A DNA stretch of 64,000 nt from Pedobacter steynii (lineage in GTDB: Bacteria > Bacteroidota > Bacteroidia > Sphingobacteriales > Sphingobacteriaceae). Under the pieces are notes generated by a model. The model saw only the letters and a program-made list of their open reading frames with translations, searched no databases and was not told the origin of the DNA. Location of the stretch: NCBI RefSeq assembly GCF_900103665.1, contig NZ_FNGY01000001.1:124001-188000 (forward strand), given 5' to 3'. The translations under genes were made by a program, and so were the position numbers. Positions 1-8,729 of this stretch are shown one piece after another. Each line of letters starts with the position of its first letter. Position 1 is the stretch's first letter.

Positions 1-1
1 A

Positions 2-34
2 ACGAAACGTTTGATCAAGATCATGAATCCTTAA
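2..34 (+). CDS. C-terminal end of an upstream gene (partial)
   Basis: Frame 2 reads about ten codons (TKRLIKIMNP) to a TAA at 32-34, and a strong terminator hairpin follows 14 bases later. That arrangement suits the last codons of a gene that begins before the window. Nothing can be said about its function. The reading frame is a guess from the stop position and the terminator alone. Confidence 0.3.
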   Translation, partial: TKRLIKIMNP

Positions 35-48
35 ATAATTTTGTTTAT

Positions 49-83
49 AGCAGGCCATTATTCGGTTAATGGCCTGCTTTTTG
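49..83 (+). terminator. Rho-independent terminator
   Basis: Perfect 12-bp arms (AGCAGGCCATTA at 49-60, TAATGGCCTGCT at 67-78) enclose a 6-base loop and are followed by a run of T. It separates whatever lies upstream of the window from the copper operon. Confidence 0.85.
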
Positions 84-117
84 TGTGATTAAATTAGAGA
101 AAGGCGTTGTTTTCTCT

Positions 118-125
118 TACTTTTG
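118..125 (+). promoter_or_regulatory. Bacteroidota -7 box (TACTTTTG) before the copper operon
   Basis: TACTTTTG fits the Bacteroidota sigma-A -7 consensus TAnnTTTG and lies 15 bases before the chosen ATG at 141. No well-placed -33 TTG is evident, so the call rests on one box plus its position between a terminator and the first gene. Confidence 0.35.
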
Positions 126-140
126 AATAAAATAACTCGA

Positions 141-464
141 ATGAGGTTCGCGAATTGGTTTTTAAGTCTGGTCATCCTTGCATTGTGTATCACACCCTGT
201 GCTGATGTTTTGGGCAATAATTTACCATCAAATGCGACAAGTATCTCCAAAATTTCCAGCAATACAGACAATAGCGAGCATCAGGGTTTAGACAGCTGTT
301 CTCCTTTCTGCGTTTGTGCCTGCTGCAGTACCCCAACCTTCACCAAGGTTCAGGTAAACTTCTTATACCTCCCATTACCCGCGCAAAGAACGTATGCTGA
401 ATTTGTGGACGGGAATATCAAAACAGCGTCCATCTCCATCTGGCAACCGCCACAATTAGGTTAA
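141..464 (+). CDS. Small exported Cys-rich protein, DUF6660-like
   Basis: A 107-aa protein with an N-terminal hydrophobic signal segment (FLSLVILALCITPCADV) followed by a Ser/Asn-rich stretch and a cysteine cluster (CSPFCVCACC) near residues 53-62. The frame can be opened at a TTG at 123, but the ATG at 141 gives a cleaner signal peptide and is chosen here. Small proteins of this style (DUF6660) commonly precede CusA-type pumps in Bacteroidota. The cysteine cluster suggests metal or redox chemistry in the periplasm, possibly copper delivery to the pump; this is inference from content and position. It is probably the first gene of the copper operon. Confidence 0.7.
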   Translation: MRFANWFLSLVILALCITPCADVLGNNLPSNATSISKISSNTDNSEHQGLDSCSPFCVCACCSTPTFTKVQVNFLYLPLPAQRTYAEFVDGNIKTASISIWQPPQLG

Positions 465-559
465 TAAAAATCTTCAAAATTATGCGTTAAAGGCAATTCT
501 TTGGGAATAGCCTGCATCTGCAATTTTCATTTTTTATTCCAAACCTAATTTTAGATAAG

Positions 560-3500
560 ATGCTGAAAAAAATCATTCAGTTTTCTATAAATAACAAGTT
601 AGTTATCGGACTATTTACCCTGGCATTAATTGCCTGGGGTGTCTATTCCCTTAAACAGTTACCTATAGATGCCGTTCCTGATATTACCAATAATCAGGTT
701 CAAGTAATTACCCTTAGTCCATCCCTGGCTACACAGGAGGTGGAACGTTTAATCTCTTACCCTGTAGAGCAAACCATGGCCACTATTCCGGAAATTGAAC
801 AGGTACGTTCGATCTCCAGATTCGGTCTTTCTGTAGTCACGATTGTATTTCACGACGATGTCGATATTTACTGGGCACGTCAGCAGGTCAATGAAAAACT
901 GGCGGAAGCCAAAAATAACATCCCCGGAGAGCTGGGCAATCCGGAAATCTCGCCGATCTCAACCGGTTTAGGGGAAATCTATCAATACGTGATTCATGCC
1001 AAACCCGGCTTTGAAAGTAAATACGATGCCCGGGAACTGAGAAGTATTCAGGACTGGATTGTACGTAAACAATTGCTCGGAACACCGGGGATTGCAGAAG
1101 TAAACAGCTTTGGCGGTTTACTGAAACAATACGAAATTGCCCTTGATCCGGACAAGCTGAGAAGTTTTGGATTGAGCATCAGCGAGGTGTTCAATGCCCT
1201 CGAAAAGAACAATAAAAATACGGGCGGCGCCTATATTGATAAAAAACCGAATGCCTATTTCATCAGATCTGAAGGCTTGGTTGGTAGTTTGGACGACATC
1301 AGAAAGATTGTCGTAAAGAACAACAGCAATGGCATTCCGGTCTTGATCCGAGATATTGCAGAGGTGAATATTGGGAATGCGATCAGATATGGCGCCTTAA
1401 CACGGGCTTCAAAAGACAGTCAGCGGGAAGCCGTAGGTGGCATCGTGATGATGCTGAAAGGTGCAAATGCGAACAATGTCGTGAAGCAGGTAAAAACAAA
1501 AATCGACCGGATCAATAAAACCCTGCCGGAGGGAGTGGTGATTGAACCTTTCCTTGACCGGAGCTCCCTGGTAGACCGTGCCATTGGAACAGTGGCAAAA
1601 AACCTGATCGAAGGGGCTTTAATCGTCATCTTTGTGCTCGTGCTGTTCCTGGGGAATTTCAGGGCAGGACTGGTCGTGGCTTCCGTGATCCCTCTGGCAA
1701 TGTTGTTTGCGATTGCGCTGATGAATGTATTCGGGGTCTCCGGGAACCTGATGAGCCTTGGGGCGATTGATTTCGGCCTGATTGTCGACGGTGCAGTCAT
1801 TATTGTGGAAGCAACGATGCACATGCTTGGCGGAACTAAGCTGGGCCGGCCGTATACACAGGCAGAGATGGACCAGCAGGTAGAAAAATCGGCAGTCCGG
1901 ATGATGAGTGCTGCGGCTTTCGGTCAGATCATTATCCTGATTGTTTACCTGCCTATCCTGGCTTTGGTTGGAATTGAAGGGAAGATGTTTGGACCGATGG
2001 CACAGACCGTTTCCTTTGCCATTATTGGCGCATTTATCCTGTCGCTCACCTATGTGCCGATGGTTTCTTCCCTCATTCTGAGCAAAAAAGTATCTGATAA
2101 AAAGAACTTCTCCGATAAGATGATGGATTTCTTCCTTCGTTATTATACCCCTGTGATCCGTGGCGCATTAAAACGGAGAATGCTCGTGATTGTAAGTTCA
2201 GTAGTGCTGCTGCTGATCAGTATCGGGTTGTTTATGAGAATGGGAGGGGAGTTTATTCCAACCCTGGAAGAAGGTGATTTTGCAGTTGAAACGAGGCTGC
2301 TCACCGGAAGTTCATTAAGTCAGAGTATTGACAAAATCAATCAGGCTTCCGGTATTCTGGTGAACAAATTCCCGGAAGTAAAAGAGGTGATTGGAAAGAT
2401 TGGATCGGCAGAAATCCCCACTGATCCGATGCCCATGGAGGCCACCGATCTGACGGTCATCCTGAAAGATAAAAAAGAATGGACCAGTGCCAGCACCAGA
2501 GAAGAACTGGCGGAAAAGATGGGCGCGGCACTGGCGCAAATCCCGGGGGTAAGCTTCGGCTTTTCTCAGCCTATTCAGCTGAGGTCGAATGAGCTGATCT
2601 CCGGAGTGCGACAGGACATTGGCATCAAGATTTTTGGAGATGACCTGGAGGAGTTAACGGCCTTATCTCAAAAGGTAGGTAAAATAGTGTCTTCTGTGAG
2701 CGGTGCAAAAGATTTGTACCTGGAACAGGCGACAGGCTTACCTCAGATTGTCGTGAAGATCAACAGAGATCGCATTGCGCAGTATGGCATCAGTATTGAA
2801 ACCGTAAATCAGGCCTTAAATACGGCATTTGCGGGACAGTCTGCGGGTTTGGTATACGAAGGAGAGAAAAGGTATGACCTCGTGGTCCGCCTGGCTCAGG
2901 CCAACAGGCAGGACATCAACGATGTGAAAAATGTCTATGTAACTGCACCCAATGGAAATCAGGTCACCCTGGACCAGCTGGCAGATGTAGAATTTAAGAT
3001 TGGCCCTAACCAGATTCAAAGAGAAGATACCAAGCGCAGAATCATTGTAGGCCTGAATGTAAGGGGAAGAGATATTGCCAGTGTGGTGACAGAGATTGAG
3101 CAAAAGATCAATCAGCAGATCAAACTTCCGGCAGGATATTACATCACCTATGGTGGTCAGTTTGAGAACCTGAAAGAGGCACAGCAAAGGCTGTCTATTG
3201 CCGTTCCGGTGGCTTTGTTGCTGATCTTGTTATTGCTTTATTTCTCCTTTGGTTCTGTGAAACAATCGGTGCTGATCTTCTCTGCCATCCCTATGGCCGC
3301 TATCGGCGGTATTTTTGCGCTTTTGCTTCGTGGAATGCCTTTTAGTATTTCTGCCGGGGTAGGCTTCATTGCGCTGTTCGGTGTAGCGGTATTGAACGGA
3401 ATTGTGCTGATCACCGAGTTCAACAGGTTGAAGAAAAATGGACTGGAAGACCTGAATGAAATTGTGCTCCAAGGGACCGCAATCCGGTTAAGACCGGTAC

Positions 3501-4936
3501 TGATGACGGCTGCAGTCGCTTCATTGGGTTTCTTACCGATGGCAATTTCTGCTGCCGCAGGCGCGGAAGTTCAAAAGCCTTTAGCCACAGTGGTGATTGG
3601 CGGATTGATTACTTCTACGATCCTCACCTTGATTGTACTTCCTGTGCTGTACACTTATTTTGAGCGCTTCAAGTCTAAGAAGAAAGGCAATGTACCTGTG
3701 ACCGTGATTGCCATCATTGCTGCTTTACTGTTTTTTGCACCCGGAGCTCAAGCGCAATCAACAGGAAATCCGATAACGATGGATCAGGCAATCGCCATTG
3801 CGATACAGAACAACCAGTCGGTAAGGTCTTCTGCTTTACAAATTGATCAGCAAAAAGCCTTGAAAGGAAGCTCTTTTGATCCCGGAAAGACGAGTATTGG
3901 TTTCCAATACGGGCAGATCAGCTCGGTTAAAAGAGACAACAACATCAGCGTTCAGCAGGGGATTCCCTATCCTGGTCTCGTGAAGAATCAGAAAAAGGTC
4001 TATGATGCCCAAATTAAAGGCGCGGAGATTAATCTTTCGGTGACGCAGAATGAGCTAAAGTATCAGGTAAAAACAGCCTATACGCAGCTGGCCTATCTGC
4101 TTGCCCTCAGGAAATTATACCAGAGTCAGGATTCGGTATACAGCAATTTTAAGAAAGCATCTACTTTCCGTTATCAGGCCGGAGAAACGAATCTGTTAGA
4201 AAAAACAACTGCAGAGACGCAATACTTTGAGGTGCAAAACCAGATGACAAGGAACGAATCCAGTATTGAAGTTTATACCGCTGAATTGCAAAAATTGATG
4301 AATACTACTGAGCCGGTGGTTCTTCCGGTACAGTCGTTCCGAAAGGAAGACTGGAAAGAAGGGGGCAACGACAGTGCGATGCTGAAAAATCCGTTGTTAG
4401 CTTATCAGCTACAACAGGTAACTATTGCCGATAGGACCATCGGGCTGGAAAAAGCGAAAGCGGGTCCTGATTTTACAATCGGCTATTTCAACCAGTCGAT
4501 CATCGGAACGCAGAGCGTAAACGGACAGGACCGCTTCTATGATGCCGGAAAACGCTTTCAGGGCATCCAGGCAGGCATCGCCTTGCCGCTGTTTTTTAAA
4601 CCTTTCTCTGCGAGAATCAAGGCGGCTAAAATAGAAAAGGAAGTAGCCCAAAGTCAGTTTGATGGTTTTAAAACCGGACTTCAGGCACAATATAAACAGG
4701 CTGATCAGGATTTGCTGAAGAACGCAAAAAGCATTGCTTATTATGAAAAGAATGCTTTGCCAAATGTGAACCTGATTCTGAAACAAAGCCAGATTGCCTT
4801 TAAGAATGGGGAGATTGGCTATGTAGAGCATTTACAGGCTTTGCGTACCTATTCGGAGATTCAGTTTAGCTATCTCCAGGCGATTAATCAATACAATCAA
4901 TCTGTTTACACCTTACAATACCTTATAGGTTTATAA
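560..4936 (+). CDS. cusA: CusA/CzcA heavy-metal RND pump fused to a CusC/TolC outer-membrane factor
   Basis: This 1458-aa protein carries two normally separate parts. Residues 1 to about 1040 are a complete heavy-metal-efflux RND transporter: first TM helix near residues 12-30, porter loops, and the proton-relay helix DFGLIVDGAVIIVE starting at D404. From about residue 1065 it reads as a TolC-type outer-membrane efflux protein (MDQAIAIAIQNNQSVRSSAL onward), with the coiled periplasmic helices and a C-terminal motif ending in QYLIGL. Between them, at about residues 1052-1070, sits a hydrophobic stretch ending in GAQAQ that looks like a retained signal peptide. The protein should expel Cu(I)/Ag(I) or related cations, driven by protons. 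Metal specificity (Cu rather than Zn/Co) is inferred from the neighbouring Cys-rich genes. No frameshift is seen. Confidence 0.93.
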   Translation: MLKKIIQFSINNKLVIGLFTLALIAWGVYSLKQLPIDAVPDITNNQVQVITLSPSLATQEVERLISYPVEQTMATIPEIEQVRSISRFGLSVVTIVFHDDVDIYWARQQVNEKLAEAKNNIPGELGNPEISPISTGLGEIYQYVIHAKPGFESKYDARELRSIQDWIVRKQLLGTPGIAEVNSFGGLLKQYEIALDPDKLRSFGLSISEVFNALEKNNKNTGGAYIDKKPNAYFIRSEGLVGSLDDIRKIVVKNNSNGIPVLIRDIAEVNIGNAIRYGALTRASKDSQREAVGGIVMMLKGANANNVVKQVKTKIDRINKTLPEGVVIEPFLDRSSLVDRAIGTVAKNLIEGALIVIFVLVLFLGNFRAGLVVASVIPLAMLFAIALMNVFGVSGNLMSLGAIDFGLIVDGAVIIVEATMHMLGGTKLGRPYTQAEMDQQVEKSAVRMMSAAAFGQIIILIVYLPILALVGIEGKMFGPMAQTVSFAIIGAFILSLTYVPMVSSLILSKKVSDKKNFSDKMMDFFLRYYTPVIRGALKRRMLVIVSSVVLLLISIGLFMRMGGEFIPTLEEGDFAVETRLLTGSSLSQSIDKINQASGILVNKFPEVKEVIGKIGSAEIPTDPMPMEATDLTVILKDKKEWTSASTREELAEKMGAALAQIPGVSFGFSQPIQLRSNELISGVRQDIGIKIFGDDLEELTALSQKVGKIVSSVSGAKDLYLEQATGLPQIVVKINRDRIAQYGISIETVNQALNTAFAGQSAGLVYEGEKRYDLVVRLAQANRQDINDVKNVYVTAPNGNQVTLDQLADVEFKIGPNQIQREDTKRRIIVGLNVRGRDIASVVTEIEQKINQQIKLPAGYYITYGGQFENLKEAQQRLSIAVPVALLLILLLLYFSFGSVKQSVLIFSAIPMAAIGGIFALLLRGMPFSISAGVGFIALFGVAVLNGIVLITEFNRLKKNGLEDLNEIVLQGTAIRLRPVLMTAAVASLGFLPMAISAAAGAEVQKPLATVVIGGLITSTILTLIVLPVLYTYFERFKSKKKGNVPVTVIAIIAALLFFAPGAQAQSTGNPITMDQAIAIAIQNNQSVRSSALQIDQQKALKGSSFDPGKTSIGFQYGQISSVKRDNNISVQQGIPYPGLVKNQKKVYDAQIKGAEINLSVTQNELKYQVKTAYTQLAYLLALRKLYQSQDSVYSNFKKASTFRYQAGETNLLEKTTAETQYFEVQNQMTRNESSIEVYTAELQKLMNTTEPVVLPVQSFRKEDWKEGGNDSAMLKNPLLAYQLQQVTIADRTIGLEKAKAGPDFTIGYFNQSIIGTQSVNGQDRFYDAGKRFQGIQAGIALPLFFKPFSARIKAAKIEKEVAQSQFDGFKTGLQAQYKQADQDLLKNAKSIAYYEKNALPNVNLILKQSQIAFKNGEIGYVEHLQALRTYSEIQFSYLQAINQYNQSVYTLQYLIGL

Positions 4937-4994
4937 TCTCAATGGTGTATGAGGCTTGTCTTGCAGGCTTTGTACACCAATAAAAAGAAAGAAA

Positions 4995-6182
4995 ATGAAA
5001 ATACTAGTTAAAAATATCAGCAGCATGGCCATGGTTGTAGTACTGGCCCTATTCCTCTCTGCCTGCGGAAATAAGAAAGCAGCAGAAAGTACTGCGGCGG
5101 CGGCCACAGAAACGAAGCCGAAGGAGGAGGAAAATAATGTAGAAATCAGTCCTGAGCAATTTAAATCTGCAGGCATTGTTTTAGGATCTCCGGAAATGAA
5201 ATCCATGAGTGGTGTATTGAAAGTGAATGGTTTCATTGATGTCCCGCCACAAAATCTGGTGAGCATTACGACACAAATGGGCGGGATTGTCAGGTCTTCT
5301 CCATTATTGCCTGGAACTGCCGTTCGGAAAGGACAACTGGTTGCCATATTGGAAAACCAGGAATATGTTCAGCTGCAGCAGGATTACCTGGAAAGTAAAA
5401 GTCAGCTGGAGCTGACCGATTCGGAGTATAAGCGTCAGCAAACTTTGGCTTTGCAAAATGTGAATGCACAGAAAGTATTGCAACAGGCAAAATCTCAATA
5501 TCAGGTGGCACTGGCCCGTGAAAATGCTTTAAAGCAACGATTGAGACTGATCAATATTAATCCTGGAAATCTGACTGCAGGAAGTATCAGGAGTCAGGTG
5601 AGCATCTTTTCTCCGATTAACGGTTATGTCACGAAGGTGAATGTAAATACCGGAAAGTTTGTGAATCCAAATGATGTGATGTTCGAGATCGTCGACAATT
5701 CCAACCTGCATGTAGAGCTGAATGTCTTTGAGAAAGATGCGGCAAAAGTTCGGAAAGGTCAGAAAGTAAGGTTTACGCTGACCAATGATGATACGGAACG
5801 AACAGCGGTTGTTCAGTTGGTTGGAGGGGAAATCAATACCGATAAAACGGTGACGGTACATGCGATTGCAAAAGGGAGCACTGGCTTTATTCCCGGAACT
5901 TATCTGAAGGCTTTTATTGAAACCGGAAGCAATGAGGTAGTCGCGCTGCAGGAAAGTGCTGTGGTTGATTTCCAGGGAAAGAAATACATTTTTATAGCGG
6001 TTGCTGCGCCTAAAGAAACAGGTACTGGTAGGCACTATAAAATGATTCCGGTAGAAGCAGGGGTAAGTGATGCGGGGTATGTAGCGGTTAAAATCCCTGC
6101 AGATACAGATACTCGGGATAAAGTGGTGCTGAAAGGTGCATATGACCTGCTTTCAAAGATGAAAAATAGCGAAGAGGAGTAG
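4995..6182 (+). CDS. cusB: CusB-like RND periplasmic adaptor lipoprotein
   Basis: Predicted 395 aa. The frame extends upstream to a TTG at 4956, but ATG 4995 gives an obvious lipoprotein signal (MKILVKNISS..ALFLSACG) with lipobox Cys near residue 23, and a purine-rich AAGAAAG stretch sits just upstream. After an Ala/Glu-rich linker come the membrane-fusion-protein elements: the beta-barrel entry (GVLKVNGFIDVP), lipoyl half-motifs (GTAVRKGQLVAILE and FSPINGYVTKVNV), a short alpha-hairpin between them and the C-terminal barrel. It should bridge the RND and TolC parts of the preceding fusion protein. It begins 58 bases after that gene and ends 5 bases before the next, so the genes are cotranscribed. 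Confidence 0.9.
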   Translation: MKILVKNISSMAMVVVLALFLSACGNKKAAESTAAAATETKPKEEENNVEISPEQFKSAGIVLGSPEMKSMSGVLKVNGFIDVPPQNLVSITTQMGGIVRSSPLLPGTAVRKGQLVAILENQEYVQLQQDYLESKSQLELTDSEYKRQQTLALQNVNAQKVLQQAKSQYQVALARENALKQRLRLININPGNLTAGSIRSQVSIFSPINGYVTKVNVNTGKFVNPNDVMFEIVDNSNLHVELNVFEKDAAKVRKGQKVRFTLTNDDTERTAVVQLVGGEINTDKTVTVHAIAKGSTGFIPGTYLKAFIETGSNEVVALQESAVVDFQGKKYIFIAVAAPKETGTGRHYKMIPVEAGVSDAGYVAVKIPADTDTRDKVVLKGAYDLLSKMKNSEEE

Positions 6183-6187
6183 GGCCG

Positions 6188-6532
6188 ATGTTGGAAAAGC
6201 AGGAAATCATAGATTTAAAACAAACACTGGCCTTGTGCGCCAGTGTTTGTGAAGATTGTGCGGCGGTAGGTTTTTCCAGGATTCAATACGGAACGTTGAA
6301 GAAATGGTGGCCTACAGATAGAGATTATGCAGATGTATGTGCGCTTACTGCAAGTTTGTTGATGTTAAGTTCGGATATGGATTATGCGCGTCTTTTGAAT
6401 TGCGAAAAGGCCTGTAGAATGTGTGCGGAAGTCTGTTCCGGCTATGATCAGGAGCATTGCAGGATTTGCGCAAAAATTTGTCTGAAATGCGCAGATATCT
6501 GTCGCAGTTACTATCAGAGATTAAAGGTGTAA
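6188..6532 (+). CDS. Four-helix bundle copper-binding protein (DUF326/Csp-like)
   Basis: A 114-aa protein with 13 cysteines, many in CxxxC or CxxC spacing along amphipathic helices (LCASVCEDC near residues 16-24, then CEKACRMCAEVC, CRICAKICLKCADIC). This is the pattern of DUF326 and Csp copper-storage proteins, in which Cys residues line the inside of a four-helix bundle and bind many Cu(I) ions. There is no signal peptide, so a cytosolic copper buffer is likely. It sits 5 bases after the CusB-like gene, which supports a copper role for the whole operon. Confidence 0.85.
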   Translation: MLEKQEIIDLKQTLALCASVCEDCAAVGFSRIQYGTLKKWWPTDRDYADVCALTASLLMLSSDMDYARLLNCEKACRMCAEVCSGYDQEHCRICAKICLKCADICRSYYQRLKV

Positions 6533-6545
6533 AAAAGGGCAGGTG

Positions 6546-6674
6546 ATGAAAAGGCGTCTATTTTCTCATATCGGATGGATAAGAATGCTGTTCTTTTGGA
6601 TATTATGCGTTTTTATGCTGATCGCGGTAGTGATGAAATTATGGCATTATTGCGCGGCACATTGGTTCAAATAA
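6546..6674 (+). CDS. Tiny single-pass membrane protein (42 aa)
   Basis: ATG at 6546 opens 42 codons (MKRRLFSHIGWIRM...AAHWFK) with a basic N-terminus, one hydrophobic helix (about residues 14-32) and a His/Cys/Trp-rich tail (KLWHYCAAHW). It starts 13 bases after the Csp-like gene and its stop codon lies inside the outer stem of the operon terminator, as expected for a real last gene. Function unknown; the His/Cys tail could bind metal, but that is speculation. It may instead be a chance ORF. Confidence 0.5.
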   Translation: MKRRLFSHIGWIRMLFFWILCVFMLIAVVMKLWHYCAAHWFK

Positions 6675-6706
6675 TCAAGGCTGGAATATTCCAGCCTTGA
6701 TTATTT
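6669..6706 (+). terminator. Terminator: 38-bp perfect palindrome closing the copper operon
   Basis: The 38 bases form an uninterrupted palindrome (19-bp arms, core GGAATATTCC) with A-rich left and T-rich right ends. It can work as a bidirectional intrinsic terminator. It marks the boundary between the copper operon and the AT-rich ATPase island. Confidence 0.75.
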
Positions 6707-6790
6707 ACGTGATAGCAAAAGAGACTTTTTTAGTAGGTCATTAATTGCTAATTAATCAGGGTTATTTCTCGTAGTTTGCCTTTTATGAAT

Positions 6791-6798
6791 TATCTTTG
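6791..6798 (+). promoter_or_regulatory. -7 box TATCTTTG for the ATPase/Toprim pair
   Basis: TATCTTTG is an exact match to TAnnTTTG and ends only 8 bases before the ATG at 6807. Transcription would start at or just before the start codon, giving a nearly leaderless mRNA. No clear TTG box was found at the usual -33 distance. Confidence 0.5.
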
Positions 6799-6806
6799 AA
6801 TTACAC

Positions 6807-8078
6807 ATGGATACAACAACGACTAATAACTATTCTTTTTTGAAAGCAGGACATTTTATCGGATATAAATCGATAGAGGTTCTTGATGTAAATTTAAAAA
6901 GGGGAATGAATATGATCATTGGACCTAACGGATCTGGAAAATCAAATTTTTTAGAGGTGGTCGTTGAAACGTTGAAGTCGGTAGGACCGAATAGAAAGAT
7001 CAACTTTAAGCATGTGGATTTGGTCTTTTGTACAAAAGGAAGTAAGGATCTTGTCTACGAGGTGACACGAAATATTCCAAAGTCTAATCATGACATTGAT
7101 TATGAAGAAAGGGAGATCTTAATAACACAAAAATTGACCTTTGACAACGAACTTATTTTTGATACAGATAACGATGAACTTAACCGTAATTCATTCAAGC
7201 GTTATAGAGGACGTATGGCTGGTAAAAATCTCCGGAATCTAATCTCATGTTTCACAGAGTTTTCGCCAACTCCTTTATATTTAAAATTTTCTATCCCTGA
7301 ATCGATGCCAGGGATTGATCGAGCGGGTTCAATTACTATTCCTTTAGGTTCGGAGGATGATATTTGGGATACAGATTTAGATTCCCCTTTTCTTTGGAAA
7401 GCTGTTTATATGGTTGAACATAAGGTTATTAATGCTTACTATCGGGAATACGAGGAATCAATTAATCAGGAAGCACTTGGAGAAGAAGAAGATAGAATTA
7501 GGTTTGATCACTTTCTAATTGAAACTATACAAGCAGATAATCTTTATGATATGTTATCTATGGATGAGGAGATTGTCGATAACCTTCGCAAATTCAGTCC
7601 AATCCAGAACATTCGTTTTAACAAGAACATTAATGTATTTCGTGATGAACGAAAAATAGTCGTTGAAAATCTTAGGCTTGATTTTTTTGTAAATAATAGC
7701 TGGATACCTTGGTCTCAGATGTCTGATGGAACTAAACGAATGTTCTACATTATATCAGAGGTCACTGACAAAAAAGAAGGATTCATACTTATTGAAGAAC
7801 CTGAATTAGGTATCCATCCGCATCAGTTTAATTTGATTATGCAGTTTTTAAAGGAACAGTCTGCCTATAAACAGTTTCTAATTTCTACTCACTCGCCCAA
7901 AGCTCTTGATCATCTCGATCCGGAAGAACTTGATAAAATTTTAATTGCAAAATACGTTGGTGGGGTAGGAACGGTATTGAATAATCTTGATGAAGTTCAA
8001 ATTGAAAAGGCTAAAGCATATATGGATGAGGTTGGCTTTCTAAGTGATTATTGGCTAATGTCAGATCTTGAAGGATGA
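6807..8078 (+). CDS. AAA/ABC-type ATPase (OLD-like) of a putative two-gene defence module
   Basis: A 423-aa ATPase with Walker A GPNGSGKSN at residues 39-47, a long inserted middle region, an ABC-signature-like MSDGTKRMF near 307-315, Walker B with catalytic Glu (FILIEEPELGIHP, about 327-338) and an H-loop (LISTHSPKAL) near 357. This is the architecture of OLD/RecF-like ATPases (AAA_15/AAA_21) found in many anti-phage systems such as PARIS, Gabija, Septu and some retrons. It overlaps the next gene by ATGA, so the two are translationally coupled. Base composition is visibly more AT-rich than the flanking copper and GH18 genes, which suggests horizontal gain. The defence role is inference; a DNA-metabolism role is possible. 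Confidence 0.85.
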   Translation: MDTTTTNNYSFLKAGHFIGYKSIEVLDVNLKRGMNMIIGPNGSGKSNFLEVVVETLKSVGPNRKINFKHVDLVFCTKGSKDLVYEVTRNIPKSNHDIDYEEREILITQKLTFDNELIFDTDNDELNRNSFKRYRGRMAGKNLRNLISCFTEFSPTPLYLKFSIPESMPGIDRAGSITIPLGSEDDIWDTDLDSPFLWKAVYMVEHKVINAYYREYEESINQEALGEEEDRIRFDHFLIETIQADNLYDMLSMDEEIVDNLRKFSPIQNIRFNKNINVFRDERKIVVENLRLDFFVNNSWIPWSQMSDGTKRMFYIISEVTDKKEGFILIEEPELGIHPHQFNLIMQFLKEQSAYKQFLISTHSPKALDHLDPEELDKILIAKYVGGVGTVLNNLDEVQIEKAKAYMDEVGFLSDYWLMSDLEG

Positions 8079-8671
8079 TCAATGTAGGACTTGTGGGTGA
8101 GGATCCTAATGATACTTCATCAATAAATAATCTTTTATCAAAGCAGTATGGTAGTGGCATTAAGTTTTTGAATCTGGTACGCGGTATACGTGGAACGCAG
8201 CTGGAAACTATCAAATTTAGAAATGCGCTTAAGATTGAACTTGAAAAGAAACAGGGTGAATTTGTCCTATTTATTCGCGATTTAGACGCATTCTCTTCTC
8301 AGGGAAATGAAGTGGAGAAAAGAAAGGCATGGTTTAAACTTTCAAGTGAACATTGTGGAGGAAAACATCACCTTTTTCTCTTGAATATATGGGAGCTGGA
8401 AGCGTTGATCTTTGGTGACATTGATTGTTTTAACAGCGCATATGGAACCTCGATTAAACCTGGGAGAAATCCTATGCAGATTCGAAATCCAAAAGAGGAA
8501 CTTCAGAATGCAACTTTTAAATCAAAAAAGAGGTTTGAAGCATCTCACTGTCCTGATATTTTTAGTAAGCTTGATCTAAATGAAATTAAATCAAATTGTC
8601 AAAATTTTAAGGAATTTTTAAACCAATTTGATAACTTATTGTTGAAAGAATACAAACTGAAATTTTCTTAG
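8075..8671 (+). CDS. Toprim/DUF4276-like protein, partner of the ATPase
   Basis: 198 aa. A Toprim-like pattern is visible: an early strand-loop with Glu (VGLVGEDPND, E9), a later strand ending in a DxD pair (VLFIRDLDAF, D69 and D71) and, near 104-112, NIWELEALI, which matches the WELEAL signature of DUF4276-type proteins. Toprim domains next to OLD-type ATPases usually act as nucleases or ribonucleases released or activated by the ATPase. The start codon overlaps the ATPase stop (ATGA), so stoichiometric production is likely. The family call rests on motif recognition only; the alternative is a DUF4435-like or uncharacterised effector. Confidence 0.7.
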   Translation: MINVGLVGEDPNDTSSINNLLSKQYGSGIKFLNLVRGIRGTQLETIKFRNALKIELEKKQGEFVLFIRDLDAFSSQGNEVEKRKAWFKLSSEHCGGKHHLFLLNIWELEALIFGDIDCFNSAYGTSIKPGRNPMQIRNPKEELQNATFKSKKRFEASHCPDIFSKLDLNEIKSNCQNFKEFLNQFDNLLLKEYKLKFS

Positions 8672-8729
8672 TTTGGAGGCTGCATTAATGTTATTTGGGC
8701 TGTAATATTATTGTTTAAGGGGTTGATCA

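Noticed and set aside
123..140. TTG start extending the first small protein
   Set aside because: Adds six residues before a better-placed ATG and weakens the signal peptide.
1420..1824. 134-aa ORF on the minus strand inside the pump gene
   Set aside because: Shadow of the CusA frame: low-complexity Ser/Thr/Pro composition, no motif, fully inside a conserved gene.
4956..4994. TTG extension of the CusB-like protein
   Set aside because: Adds a Cys/Arg-rich leader before a standard lipoprotein signal peptide starting at ATG 4995.
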